NCBI RefSeq assembly: GCF_017310505.1
Contig: NZ_CP065957.1
Location: 62,001 to 126,000 of the forward strand
DNA length: 64,000 nucleotides
Origin: Methylacidiphilum caldifontis
GTDB taxonomy: Bacteria > Verrucomicrobiota > Verrucomicrobiia > Methylacidiphilales > Methylacidiphilaceae
Direction of reading: 5' to 3'
The notes under the pieces were generated by a model. The model saw only the letters and a list, made by a program, of their open reading frames with translations. It searched no databases and was not told the DNA's origin. A program made the translations under genes and the position numbers. Positions 35,877-46,600 of this stretch are shown piece by piece (the first letter of the stretch is position 1; each line of letters opens with the position of its first letter).

Positions 35877-37265
35877 ATGAGACGTATAGTTGGCATAGAA
35901 ACGGAGTATGGATGTCTTTTTAACCAGGGAACTGAGTTATTATCTGTACCCGAGCAAGTTAAAGATTATCTTATTCTAGAAAAAAAAATAGGGCTAATCG
36001 ATATCCATGATAGGGATTACGATGAGCCGGCAGGGAACGGGGGTTTTCTTTTCAATGGCGGAAGGCTTTATATTGACATGGGCCATGTTGAGTATTGTAC
36101 ATCGGAGTGCAAGAATTTAGCTGACCTTGTTGCTTCAGATTATGCCGGAGAAAAATTGCTCCAAATGGCTCTGGATGAAATGGGGCTGAGTACAAAGGTA
36201 TCGTTTATTAAGAATAATATTGATCACTATACAGGGGCGACGTTTGGCTGTCATGAAAATTACTTGATCCACCGTAATGCGCCGTTGACTCAGGAGAACG
36301 TGGATTCATTACTTGCTTTTTTAGCTATAAGGGGATTGATGGTAGGCAGTGGGCGTGTAGGTAGTGTGTTAACATCAAGGAAATACAATAAAAAAGAGGA
36401 GAAAACAGTCCCTTTTCAGATCATGCAGCGTGCGGATTATATCCAGACAGAAATTTATGAATGGGTTCAATTCAACAGGGCTTTGATTAATGCAAGGGAC
36501 GAGCCGCTGAGTGATCCTTGTCGGTTTCGCAGGCTTCATCTTCTGCTTGGCGATTCGAATATACTGCCCTTTTCACAAGCTCTCAAAGTGGGATCAACAG
36601 CTCTTGTTTTGGATCTGCTCGAATGTCGAAAATTGCCTCGAATCGCATTTGCTGACCCTGTTAAAACCATGAGACAGGTTTCCCATGCAGCGAGCCCGGA
36701 TTGCTTGGTTGAACTGGCTAACGGTAGGAAATGGTCTCCAGTAGAGGTTTTATCAGAGTATTTTCTTCAAGCCCAGCAATTGGATGAAAAAGATGAAGAT
36801 GCTCATTGGATTTTGGGAGCTTGGGAAGAAGTACTTGAAGGCCTTTCTGGAAACCAGGAGAAACTTATTGGCAAAATAGATTGGATAACCAAAAAATTTC
36901 TCCTGGAGTCCTTTTGCCTGAAAGAAAACATCGCATGGGACGATCCCTGGCTAGATAGCCTTGACTTGGAGTATCATCAAATTAATAGGAAAAAGAACTT
37001 TGTTTGGCTTCTTCCTAATACTAGTTATGAGGACCTGAAACTACCAGGCTGGCCAAAGACCAATTTTATAGCGGATCCTCCTCGAAATACGCGGGCTTAT
37101 GTCCGCAGCCTTCTAATGAAACAACTTGCTAAAGAAAAGGTTTCCTATGTTATCGATTGGGATTATGTTCAAATAGGCAATTCTACGTTTTATTCCTTGG
37201 ATGATCCTTTTGCTTCGGTTTTGCCGAAAACCTCTAAGAGAGCTTTTTTTGATACTATAATATAA
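35877..37265 (+). CDS. pafA: Pup--protein ligase PafA
   Basis: About 462 residues from the ATG at 35877 (AGAGGA upstream); the TTG at 35865 is too near the ribosome site. It joins the C-terminal Glu of Pup to target lysines using ATP. MRRIVGIETEYG carries the catalytic acids; GRLYIDMGHVEYCTSEC is the PafA form that separates it from Dop; NNIDHYTGATFGCHENYL, INARDEPLSDP and LKVGSTALVLDLL are shared ligase-fold motifs. Dop and PafA are separated by pup and the core subunits, and ffh follows after 13 bp. Confidence 0.93.
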   Translation: MRRIVGIETEYGCLFNQGTELLSVPEQVKDYLILEKKIGLIDIHDRDYDEPAGNGGFLFNGGRLYIDMGHVEYCTSECKNLADLVASDYAGEKLLQMALDEMGLSTKVSFIKNNIDHYTGATFGCHENYLIHRNAPLTQENVDSLLAFLAIRGLMVGSGRVGSVLTSRKYNKKEEKTVPFQIMQRADYIQTEIYEWVQFNRALINARDEPLSDPCRFRRLHLLLGDSNILPFSQALKVGSTALVLDLLECRKLPRIAFADPVKTMRQVSHAASPDCLVELANGRKWSPVEVLSEYFLQAQQLDEKDEDAHWILGAWEEVLEGLSGNQEKLIGKIDWITKKFLLESFCLKENIAWDDPWLDSLDLEYHQINRKKNFVWLLPNTSYEDLKLPGWPKTNFIADPPRNTRAYVRSLLMKQLAKEKVSYVIDWDYVQIGNSTFYSLDDPFASVLPKTSKRAFFDTII

Positions 37266-37278
37266 ATGGGTAAGGGTT

Positions 37279-38589
37279 ATGTTAGAACTTTTGCAGCAAA
37301 AATTACAGTCCCTCTTTAAAAATCTTAGAGGATATGGGAAGCTCAGCGAGGAGAATATCTCTGGAGCGATAAGAGAAATAAGGCTAGCTCTATTAGCCTC
37401 TGATGTTCACATCCAGGTTGTCAAAGAGATATGCGAAGAAGTAAAACAAAAAGCTTTAGGGACGAAAGTGTTGGAGAGCATTCGACCTGGAGATCAATTT
37501 ATAAAGATTTTTCATGACGAGCTCATCGAGTATCTTGCTGCAGATAAAACGGGGCTTTGTTCAAGCCGTCCTCTGAAGATATTGCTGTGTGGTTTAAATG
37601 GATCGGGAAAAACAACGACAGCCGCAAAACTCGCTTTGTGGTGTAAAAAAAATCGAGAAAGGGTTGGTTTGGTTGCTGCGGATCTAACAAGACCTGCGGC
37701 GATCGAGCAACTTTCAAAACTTGCTTCTTTAGTGGGCATTACTGTTTATGCACCTAAAGAATCCGAAAGGCTTGATGATTTTCTTATAAGGGTTGACTCC
37801 CAGTCTGTACAAGATAGGCTCTCTGTAATCATATATGATACTGCCGGTAGGTTGGACCTTGATGAAGAACTTTTGGAAGAATTACGTTATCTCCATGAGC
37901 TTGTTTGTCCCCAGGAAGTGTTGATCGTTATTGATTCAGCCACAGGACAAAAAGGGGTTGATGTGGTGAGGGCTTTTAAGGAAAAGATTCCTCTTACAGG
38001 ATTGATTCTTTCAAAATTTGATGGTGATGCTCGAGGAGGAGCAGCTTTTTCTGTGAAAAAGGTAACGGGTGTTCCCATTCTTTTTATGGGAACAGGAGAG
38101 AAGATAGAATCGTTAGAAGTTTTTCGGCCGGAAAGGTTAGTGGATAGATTGTTTGGATTTGGAGATATTGTTTCTTTGGTCGAAAAGGTAGAAGCTCAAG
38201 TCAAGGAAGAATCAATTGCTGAAATCGAAAAGAAGATCCGTTCCAAGCAGTTTGGCCTGGATGATTTTCTTGTCCAGATGCGGATGCTCAAAAAGCTCGG
38301 TCCCCTAGAACAACTTTTTTCCTATCTGCCTCAGTTTCCCGGAAAAGGGCAAATGACGATTGATGATAAAAAGTTAAAGAGAATTGAAGCCATTGTGCTT
38401 TCAATGACTCCTGAGGAAAGAAAAAATCCGGATATTATAAATGGAAAAAGAAAACTTAGGATATCCCGGGGGAGTGGTACAACAGTGGCTGAAATTAACG
38501 AATTTTTGAAAAGATTTGATGCTGTACGTAAAATGATCAAAAAGTTTTCCACCAAAGAGGGATTTAAACTGCCCTTTTTTAAAAACTAA
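37279..38589 (+). CDS. ffh: Signal recognition particle protein Ffh
   Basis: A 436-residue SRP54 GTPase that delivers membrane proteins to the translocon. It has the N domain (KNLRGYGKLSEENISGAIRE), the G domain with GLNGSGKTTTAAKLA, DTAGRLDLDEELLEEL, SKFDGDARGGAAFS, and an M domain (residues about 300-436) with SRGSGTTVAEINEFLKRF and basic C-terminus. First gene of the ffh-rpsP-trmD-rplS-rnhB-yraN run. The SRP RNA gene is not in the window. Confidence 0.95.
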   Translation: MLELLQQKLQSLFKNLRGYGKLSEENISGAIREIRLALLASDVHIQVVKEICEEVKQKALGTKVLESIRPGDQFIKIFHDELIEYLAADKTGLCSSRPLKILLCGLNGSGKTTTAAKLALWCKKNRERVGLVAADLTRPAAIEQLSKLASLVGITVYAPKESERLDDFLIRVDSQSVQDRLSVIIYDTAGRLDLDEELLEELRYLHELVCPQEVLIVIDSATGQKGVDVVRAFKEKIPLTGLILSKFDGDARGGAAFSVKKVTGVPILFMGTGEKIESLEVFRPERLVDRLFGFGDIVSLVEKVEAQVKEESIAEIEKKIRSKQFGLDDFLVQMRMLKKLGPLEQLFSYLPQFPGKGQMTIDDKKLKRIEAIVLSMTPEERKNPDIINGKRKLRISRGSGTTVAEINEFLKRFDAVRKMIKKFSTKEGFKLPFFKN

Positions 38590-38700
38590 AGCTTGTTTTT
38601 TATCTTTTCAGTTATAAGGTTTTTATTTTGCGTTATTGAAAATAAGTTTTAATCGGGTTAATTATTGAAGTTTTTAACTTTTATAAGGAATAGAGGCTTT

Positions 38701-38967
38701 ATGGCTGTAGTAATAAGATTACGACGAGAAGGAAAAAAAGGTAGACCAATTTATCGCATTGTCGTTGCTGATAAACGATGTCCTGCAAACGGAAAGTATA
38801 TTGAAGAGGTGGGATTTTATGACCCCATGATAGAAGATCCTACTAGCTATCGTTTAAAATTTGATCGCGTGGATTACTGGCTAAAACAAGGAGCAAAACC
38901 CACCGAAACGGTAAGTCATATTGTAAAAAAAGTTTCACAATTAGTAGCCAAGGAAAATAAGCCTTAA
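38701..38967 (+). CDS. rpsP: 30S ribosomal protein S16
   Basis: An 88-residue ribosomal protein. The ATG at 38701 gives MAVVIRLRREGKKGRPIYRI, the normal S16 start, with GAGG upstream; the longer frame from 38665 is not natural. GKYIEEVGFYDPM and DRVDYWLKQGAKPTETV are diagnostic. It lies between ffh and trmD; rimM, which often sits here, is absent. Confidence 0.95.
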   Translation: MAVVIRLRREGKKGRPIYRIVVADKRCPANGKYIEEVGFYDPMIEDPTSYRLKFDRVDYWLKQGAKPTETVSHIVKKVSQLVAKENKP

Positions 38968-39037
38968 GAAAAACGCTGATCGTCAGTCATGGTGGGATAT
39001 TATAAAGAAAAAGGGATAATCGTTTTTTATCTGGAAA

Positions 39038-39754
39038 GTGAGAATCGATGTTATAACTCTTTGTCCTCGGATAATTATAGCGGCCATGGAAGAAGGCATT
39101 CTTAAACAAGCTGTAAAGAAGGGGATACTGGAACTTTTTGTGCACCAGCTTAGGGATTATGCTCATGACAAGCACAAGACAGTTGATGACAGACCCTATG
39201 GAGGGGGCCCTGGGATGGTTTTAAAATGCGAACCTATTTTTGAAGCGATCGAGTCGATAGGTTATAGCAAGGATAAAGATACGGTTATCTTCCCTTCGCC
39301 TTCGGGAATAAAATTTAGCCAACAGTTAGCCAAGGATTTGAGCAAGTGCAGTCGGCTGATTTTTATTTGTGGGCAATATGAAGGGGTTGATCAACGTGTG
39401 ATTGACCATCTTGTTAACCTAGAGATAGGTATTGGAGATTATATATTAAGTAATGGAACGATCGGCGCACTGGTTATTATAGATAGTGTAGTGAGGTTGA
39501 TTCCAGGTGTATTAGGTAACCTGGATTCAATTGTGAATGAGTCCTTCGAAGATTTTTTACTGGAAGGACCTCAATATACTCGACCAAGAAAATTTAGGGA
39601 TTGGGAGGTACCCGAGATTCTGTTGTCGGGAAATCATAAACAGATACTTTTATGGAGAAAACGGCTTTCTGAGGAAAAGACAGAAAAATTACGCAAAGAC
39701 CTTTGGGAAGCTAGAAAAAAGGAGAGCGGATATGAACCTCATCGAAAAAATTGA
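39038..39754 (+). CDS. trmD: tRNA (guanine-N1)-methyltransferase TrmD
   Basis: A 238-residue SPOUT-class enzyme that methylates G37 of tRNAs, starting GTG. YGGGPGMVLKCEPIFEAI, FICGQYEGVDQRVID and IGDYILSNGTIGALVIIDSV are the SAM-knot motifs. The last of these usually reads with GGELPA; here SNGTIGA, a mild variant. It overlaps rplS by 23 bp. Confidence 0.94.
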   Translation: MRIDVITLCPRIIIAAMEEGILKQAVKKGILELFVHQLRDYAHDKHKTVDDRPYGGGPGMVLKCEPIFEAIESIGYSKDKDTVIFPSPSGIKFSQQLAKDLSKCSRLIFICGQYEGVDQRVIDHLVNLEIGIGDYILSNGTIGALVIIDSVVRLIPGVLGNLDSIVNESFEDFLLEGPQYTRPRKFRDWEVPEILLSGNHKQILLWRKRLSEEKTEKLRKDLWEARKKESGYEPHRKN

Positions 39755-40073
39755 ATCGACGCAACTTAGAAAAGATATTCCTTCTTTTGCACAGGGAGAT
39801 TATGTAACGGTTATGACTAGGGTTGTTGAAGGTGAAAAGGAAAGGATCCAGTCATTTTCTGGAATAGTGATTAGTAGGAAGGGAAGAGGAATTAATGAAT
39901 CTTTCATCGTCAGAAAGATCAGCTATGGTGAGGGAATCGAAAGGAATTTCAAATTACACTCTCCATTTATCGAAAAGATTATCGTTGAAAATAAGGCTCC
40001 GAAAGTAAGGAGAGCTAAGCTTTATTATCTGCGAAAACAAAAAGGCAAAGAAGCGATGCTTGGCATGAAATAA
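39732..40073 (+). CDS. rplS: 50S ribosomal protein L19
   Basis: A 113-residue protein. The ATG at 39732 gives MNLIEKIESTQLRKDIPSF and has AAGGAG upstream; the longer frame from 39537 is out-of-frame trmD. FAQGDYVTVMTRVVEGEKER, FSGIVISRKGRGINESF and KVRRAKLYYLRKQKGKEA are typical L19 signatures. It starts inside trmD, so translation is coupled. Confidence 0.95.
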   Translation: MNLIEKIESTQLRKDIPSFAQGDYVTVMTRVVEGEKERIQSFSGIVISRKGRGINESFIVRKISYGEGIERNFKLHSPFIEKIIVENKAPKVRRAKLYYLRKQKGKEAMLGMK

Positions 40074-40120
40074 GAAAAAAGCAGGCTATCATTTTTCTGC
40101 AGGCATGGTGGTGCCTACGG

Positions 40121-40810
40121 ATGAATCCTCTTGATCTTTCTTTTGAGAAGAAACTCTATGAAAAGGGCTATCAAGTTATCGCGGGTATAGATGAAGTAGG
40201 CAGAGGGGCGTTGGCAGGACCTGTTGTAGCGGCAGCCGTCATTCTGCCTTCTGATTTACCCTTTAATAAATATTTAAAAGACTCTAAGGCGCTCGAAGAA
40301 AAAAAAAGGGAACAGATCGTTTGTTGGTTTATTACAGAAGTAAAGATAAAATTTGGCCTTGGGTTTTCTACCGTCGAAGAGATCGAAAAGCTCAATATCC
40401 ATAAGGCTTGCCTTTTGGCTATGAGAAGGGCGATTTTCTCTCTGGAAGAAAGACCGGATATTCTCCTTATAGATGGAATCTGGAGCCCACCTGGTATTTC
40501 TATTCCCTCCCAAGCCATAGTGAAGGGAGATGCAAAGGTGGCTTCTATCGCTGCTGCCTCTTTAATCGCGAAAGTCAGCAGGGATTCCTGGATGATTAAA
40601 CTAGGTTCTCTTTATCCGGTGTATGGATGGGAAAAAAACAAAGGTTATGGAACAGCCAGTCATTTTGAAGCTTTGAAAATAAATGGCCTTAGTCCTTATC
40701 ACAGGAAGTCTTTTTTGGTTAAAAGATCTTTTTCTAAACAAACGTTAACCGATGAAATGGAGTTTTTTTCTAAAGAGACTAAAGAGAATAACACTTACCA
40801 TGAATCCTAA
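40121..40810 (+). CDS. rnhB: Ribonuclease HII
   Basis: A 229-residue enzyme that cuts RNA in RNA-DNA hybrids. IAGIDEVGRGALAGPVVAAAV holds the first two catalytic acids, ILLIDGIWS the third, and KVASIAAASLIAKVSRD with YPVYGWEKNKGYGTASH the conserved C-terminal part. It overlaps the YraN-like gene by 11 bp. Confidence 0.94.
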   Translation: MNPLDLSFEKKLYEKGYQVIAGIDEVGRGALAGPVVAAAVILPSDLPFNKYLKDSKALEEKKREQIVCWFITEVKIKFGLGFSTVEEIEKLNIHKACLLAMRRAIFSLEERPDILLIDGIWSPPGISIPSQAIVKGDAKVASIAAASLIAKVSRDSWMIKLGSLYPVYGWEKNKGYGTASHFEALKINGLSPYHRKSFLVKRSFSKQTLTDEMEFFSKETKENNTYHES

Positions 40811-41198
40811 TCTTGAACATGTTCTTGTAGATAGACAGGGCCAAAAACTAGCAGCTCTTTTTCTCCGAAAGTTGGGTTATAAAATATTACTGAAAAATGT
40901 AAGGGTTAAAGGTTACGACTTGGATCTGGTATGTAGAGACAAAGAAAGGCTTGTTTTTGTTGGAGTTAACAGTCGCAGTTCCTTAGGGTATGGTTTTACA
41001 CAGGGAACGATAGATAGTCAAAAGAGAAGAAATATGGTTGCTGCTGCATATGCCTACCTCGATCTGCTTAAAAAGCCCGGTTGTGTTTATCAGTTTGATG
41101 TTGTCGAAGTTTTATTTTTGAAAGCCGCACGACCCAAAATCACCCATTATCCTAATGCCTTTGGCTTGGGGGAAATGAAATCAGATTGTTTTATTTGA
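40800..41198 (+). CDS. yraN: YraN/UPF0102-family protein with degenerate active site
   Basis: About 132 residues from the ATG at 40800, inside the end of rnhB, the usual place of yraN. It has the family core GQKLAALFLRKLGYKILLKNVRVKGYDLDLVCRD, but the catalytic strand, normally FVEVKxR, reads FVGVNSR: Glu and Lys are both lost. The fold is endonuclease-like; with ExK gone, nuclease activity is doubtful. It may keep a DNA-binding or structural role. Confidence 0.78.
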   Translation: MNPNLEHVLVDRQGQKLAALFLRKLGYKILLKNVRVKGYDLDLVCRDKERLVFVGVNSRSSLGYGFTQGTIDSQKRRNMVAAAYAYLDLLKKPGCVYQFDVVEVLFLKAARPKITHYPNAFGLGEMKSDCFI

Positions 41199-41347
41199 AA
41201 AAATTCCCTCCCTATGAACAGGTAAAAAATTGATATTTTTTAGGGCTAACAGTGACTGAATCCAGAAAAGAACACCCCCTTTTACCATTCCCTATCATCC
41301 TCATCTGCGTGGCCTAAGAACTGCCAATGAGGTATCTACGCTTTATG

Positions 41348-41692
41348 CTAACGGATCGTATAGAGATATCCCACAATAAACAGGGATAAAAAGAGCATTA
41401 CAGAAAGAAGAGAAGCAACGAACAATTTGCTTTTATTACCTGATGCCACGAGTTTCCATGAAATAACTGCTCTCCAAAGAAGCATGGCACTAAAAAGAAG
41501 GATAAGAATAAGAGCAAGATTAAAGACAAGGGGGATTTTGGAAAAAAGCCCAAGTATTATGCTCAGTAACCCCATTCCTCCTCCACTGAAGAGAGAAGTC
41601 TTGGCTTTCTTAGGATTGGATAGATATCCTACAACTCCAAGCAAAATCAGGGCAACACCGTAAGCAATTAAACCAAAAGCTGACTTGTCCAT
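41348..41692 (-). CDS. TMEM14-like small membrane protein
   Basis: A 114-residue protein with three to four transmembrane helices. AYGVALILLGVVGYLSNPKKAKTSLFSGGGMGLL in two parts resembles TMEM14 family members, with the short basic loop after the first helix and the Gly-rich second helix. The function of bacterial members is unknown. It lies 21 bp downstream of obgE on the same strand and is probably read from the same transcript. Confidence 0.65.
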   Translation of the reverse strand: MDKSAFGLIAYGVALILLGVVGYLSNPKKAKTSLFSGGGMGLLSIILGLFSKIPLVFNLALILILLFSAMLLWRAVISWKLVASGNKSKLFVASLLSVMLFLSLFIVGYLYTIR

Positions 41693-41713
41693 CGAGATAG
41701 ATTTTATAACCTT

Positions 41714-42808
41714 TTAAGGGATAAACAATTTTTCTTGAAGTAGCAATTGGTTTTTTTTTGCCCATTCAACCCTCTGGCGACATTTATTAAGGAAGGGCTC
41801 TATGCCTCTGCCTTCGAGGGCTGATATAGGTAATAAAGATAACCTCGTCCTTTTTTTGAAATCCATAGTCTTCTGCTTCAAGCTCTCAGAGCTAATCAAA
41901 TCTACTTTGTTGCCCACCGTAATAAATGGTTTTTTAAGAAGCGCTTTATTGTATTTTTTAAGTTCTCCTCTCAGGACATAGAATACACTGACCGGATCTA
42001 AAAGTGGATCAGCCAGATCAAGAACATAAACGAGCATGCGAGACCTTTCGATGTGTCTAAGAAAATAAAATCCAAGACCTTTTCCTTGATGAGCTCCCTC
42101 AATAAGACCGGGTATATCGGCAAAAGAAATCCTAAAACCATCATCAAAACTAACAATACCAACATAAGGTCTGAGGGTAGTGAAGGGATAAGGAGCGGTT
42201 TTGGGCTTGGCCTGCGAAAGCTGTCCAAGAAGCGTTGATTTGCCTGAGTTAGGTAACCCCACAAAACCGACGTCAGCAATTGTTTTTAGTTCTAGGAGGA
42301 ACTGTCCTGATTGTCCTTCTTCTCCTTCTTCGCAGTAACGCGGTGCCTGATTGGTAGAGCTTCGAAATTGAAAATTTCCTCTTCCCCCTCTGCCTCCTTT
42401 ACAGAGAATGAAGCGGGTTGCCGGTTCAATAAGTTCAACCACTTTTCTCATCGAATCTCCCGGTTTGGGAATGGGCAGGAGATCTCGACATGAATTGAAA
42501 AGGGTGCTCGTATCGAGCTGATAGACAACAACTCCAGGCGGTACTTCTAATTCAAGGTCTTTCCCATCCCGACCTTTTCTTTTTTGGCCCTTTCCCTGTT
42601 GACCATCTTCGGCAAACTGATGAGGAGAATAAAGCAAGTGGGAGAGGTCAGATAATTGAGGATTAACTGTTAAAACTACATCGCCTCCTTTACCGCCATC
42701 TCCACCATCGGGTCCACCAAAAGGACGAAAAGCTTCCCGACAAAAACTAATACATCCTTTGCCACCTTTTCCAGCTTTAGCCAATATCCGAACGTAATCT
42801 GTAAACAT
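41714..42808 (-). CDS. obgE: GTPase ObgE/CgtA
   Basis: A 364-residue ribosome-associated GTPase. The Gly-rich Obg fold spans residues 1-160 (VRILAKAGKGGKGCISFCRE and GGPDGGDGGKGGDVVL). The G domain has GLPNSGKSTLLGQLSQAKPK, DIPGLIEGAHQGKGLG, GNKVDL and ISALEG. It acts in 50S assembly and stress response. Downstream of rplU-rpmA, a highly conserved order. Confidence 0.96.
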   Translation of the reverse strand: MFTDYVRILAKAGKGGKGCISFCREAFRPFGGPDGGDGGKGGDVVLTVNPQLSDLSHLLYSPHQFAEDGQQGKGQKRKGRDGKDLELEVPPGVVVYQLDTSTLFNSCRDLLPIPKPGDSMRKVVELIEPATRFILCKGGRGGRGNFQFRSSTNQAPRYCEEGEEGQSGQFLLELKTIADVGFVGLPNSGKSTLLGQLSQAKPKTAPYPFTTLRPYVGIVSFDDGFRISFADIPGLIEGAHQGKGLGFYFLRHIERSRMLVYVLDLADPLLDPVSVFYVLRGELKKYNKALLKKPFITVGNKVDLISSESLKQKTMDFKKRTRLSLLPISALEGRGIEPFLNKCRQRVEWAKKNQLLLQEKLFIP

Positions 42809-42875
42809 GTCTTAAAAAAAAATATATCCAGAAGGGTGGAAAAGGGAAAAAATGCTAAAGAAAGAAGCTTTTCGA

Positions 42876-43130
42876 TTAAGAAGGGCTTAGAGGTTTTACG
42901 TGAACAAGCCGTCTTTTCCCATCCCATTCTACTTGTCCATTAACAAGAGAATAAAGAGTAAAATCTCTGCCCATGCCCACATTCTTGCCAGCTTTAAATT
43001 TTGTTCCCCTTTGCCTTAGAAGAATATTACCCGCTTCAACCTTTTCTCCACTATATTTCTTGATACCTAATCTTTTACTATGGCTATCTCTACCGTTTCT
43101 TGTGCTGCCTTGGCCTTTTTTATGTGCCAT
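42876..43130 (-). CDS. rpmA: 50S ribosomal protein L27
   Basis: An 84-residue protein: [20 protein letters not shown] and [21 protein letters not shown] are diagnostic. The N-terminus begins directly with MAHKK, so there is no cleaved extension. It sits 15 bp downstream of rplU. Confidence 0.96.
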   Translation of the reverse strand: MAHKKGQGSTRNGRDSHSKRLGIKKYSGEKVEAGNILLRQRGTKFKAGKNVGMGRDFTLYSLVNGQVEWDGKRRLVHVKPLSPS

Positions 43131-43145
43131 AAAAGACTTCTCCCT

Positions 43146-43499
43146 TTATGAGTTAGAGGTTAATTCGTTGGAATCTGTTGGTGCATTGATTTTTTTCACT
43201 TTAACCTGCATGAGTTTTTGTCTATGTCCAACGGTTCGGTGATAACCCTTCCTGCGCTTATACTTGAAGGCGATGACTTTTGGAGCTTTTGTTTTAGAAA
43301 GACACTCCAGTTCAACTGAAGCTCCATGAACAAAGGGTTTGCCTATATGACTCCATTTTACTTCACCCACATAAAGAACTTCTTCTATTTTCAATGTGTT
43401 ACTTTCCCTGATTTGGCTTTCTAAAGGCAATTCAATGTTTAATTCGTCGCCTTCTGCTATCCAGTATTGTTTTCCTCCAGTCTGAAAAATCGCTTTCAT
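43146..43499 (-). CDS. rplU: 50S ribosomal protein L21
   Basis: A 117-residue protein starting [20 protein letters not shown]. The core [35 protein letters not shown] is typical of L21. The C-terminal extension after KVKKIN is short and acidic. First gene of rplU-rpmA-obgE. Confidence 0.95.
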   Translation of the reverse strand: MKAIFQTGGKQYWIAEGDELNIELPLESQIRESNTLKIEEVLYVGEVKWSHIGKPFVHGASVELECLSKTKAPKVIAFKYKRRKGYHRTVGHRQKLMQVKVKKINAPTDSNELTSNS

Positions 43500-43699
43500 A
43501 TTTAAAAGTTAGGAAGGGATTAATTAATAAGATATTCGCAATAAAATCAAATAAAAAACTCAGCTTTGAAATATATTCTTTTTGACCAGTCCATCAAAAA
43601 AATTATCTATTTTCCATTCAAAATAATTAGATTAAAATTATTAATGGTCAATTTTCAGCATTTTTTAATTATTTTTCTTATTTATTTATAGGATGACTT

Positions 43700-45037
43700 A
43701 TGAAAATCAACTTTAATGATCTGATTACACCTTTGGAACAAACAGTCTTGGAAATTATAGGGAAAGGGCGTGGGAAAAACAGGCCACAAAAAGAAGTTCA
43801 CTATCAATCCCATCCTCTTTTGCAAGCACTTAAGAAGGCTGCAACCATCCATATTTATGTGGATAGTGCCGATTTTCAAGAGTTAGATGACTTAATTGTC
43901 ACTGAAGAAAAGGACAGGCTCATTTATAATGAAGAAATAGATGGGAATACGACCAATCAACCGTTAGTGGCTAAAGTTTTTAACCGGTATTTTGATGCAA
44001 AAACCGAAGATAAAATAGCCGATTGGATAAGGCATTTAAAAGAAAGTGCTCCTTCGTTAAGTCTTCAGGATATAGTCACCATTCTTTATACGATTATCAA
44101 TGGGAGAATTGGTATAGAAACCACTGAAAGATACGGCTGTGGTAGAGGATGGGAAATTAGCCTAGAACTACATACCGAGCTTGCTGCCAGTCTTGAGAAT
44201 TCCTTTAAGGCAGCATGGTGTCTTTCTCAAAGTAACCCTCGGGCTTTTGTCAAGGTTCCTTTTACCCCTCATTATCCCCACTGCTTTTTAATTGCTAGAG
44301 AACTCGAGAAAGCTGGAATAGCGGTCAACTTTACTGCTACATTTTCAGCAAGACAGGTCGTTGCGGCTTCACTTCTTGCTAATCCGCACCGGAGTAATGT
44401 TTTTATTGGTCGATTAAGCCAAGGTTTACAGTCCGACCTGCTGGGAGAACACGTTGTATTAGAAGCTCAAAGACAGCTAAGTAGACTCAGGAAAAAACAT
44501 GGACTAAAAACTCTCAATATTGTAGCAAGCATGCGACGTTGGCAGACATTTGCTTTGACTGCAGGCTGTGACGTTTATACTTCTCCTTACAGAGTGCTTA
44601 AAGATTTCCTGGTCCAGAAAGAAATGCCTGCCGAAGAGATTACTTCAAAATTAGAGCAAACCTACATGGACCAGCTGTATTTGAAAGACGAGCTGATCAG
44701 TAAAATAGGGGAAAAACAGATCTATCGGCTTTTCGTAGTTGAGCCGGAGTTTATCGAATTTTTAATTACATTGAGAAATTCTGCTGAGTTTGAAAACATG
44801 GATGGAGAAGGGCTACAAAAGAGTTTTGAAAAAGCGGGATTTGGGGATTTCTTTTATGCTCCCACGGCACAGGAATGGACAGAATTAAAAAAAGGGAAAC
44901 TTCCCGATTTAAATTCTCAGTTGACAAAAAAAATTTCAATGGATACACTTTTTAGCCTTTTAGCCATAGGTGACTTTTCTAACTTTCAGAATAAGATGGA
45001 TACTGAAGCGATAAAAATAGTAGAAAAATCTTTGTGA
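43700..45037 (+). CDS. tal: Transaldolase-family protein
   Basis: A 445-residue protein whose middle matches transaldolase: AFVKVPFTPHYPHCF (probable Schiff-base Lys near residue 186), AGIAVNFTATFSARQVVAASL and SNVFIGRLSQ. It is longer than classical transaldolases (220-380 residues) because of an extra C-terminal region (about 340-445) and an N-terminal helix. It is the first gene of a plus-strand run that continues with cbbL, fitting a role in rearranging sugar phosphates for the Calvin cycle or the pentose phosphate pathway. Exact substrate range is uncertain. Confidence 0.8.
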   Translation: MKINFNDLITPLEQTVLEIIGKGRGKNRPQKEVHYQSHPLLQALKKAATIHIYVDSADFQELDDLIVTEEKDRLIYNEEIDGNTTNQPLVAKVFNRYFDAKTEDKIADWIRHLKESAPSLSLQDIVTILYTIINGRIGIETTERYGCGRGWEISLELHTELAASLENSFKAAWCLSQSNPRAFVKVPFTPHYPHCFLIARELEKAGIAVNFTATFSARQVVAASLLANPHRSNVFIGRLSQGLQSDLLGEHVVLEAQRQLSRLRKKHGLKTLNIVASMRRWQTFALTAGCDVYTSPYRVLKDFLVQKEMPAEEITSKLEQTYMDQLYLKDELISKIGEKQIYRLFVVEPEFIEFLITLRNSAEFENMDGEGLQKSFEKAGFGDFFYAPTAQEWTELKKGKLPDLNSQLTKKISMDTLFSLLAIGDFSNFQNKMDTEAIKIVEKSL

Positions 45038-45065
45038 AATGTTATGATTGGCTTTTTTCTTTTGA

Positions 45066-46571
<1,506 letters not shown>

Positions 46572-46600
46572 AATAAACTCAAAGAACAAAGGAAACGATT

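Noticed and set aside
38968-39037. Missing rimM between rpsP and trmD
   Set aside because: Noted, but rimM is often elsewhere in bacterial genomes, so the absence is not informative on its own.
39537-39731. N-terminal extension of the rplS frame
   Set aside because: This part is trmD read in another frame; L19 identity starts at the ATG at 39732 with a good ribosome site.
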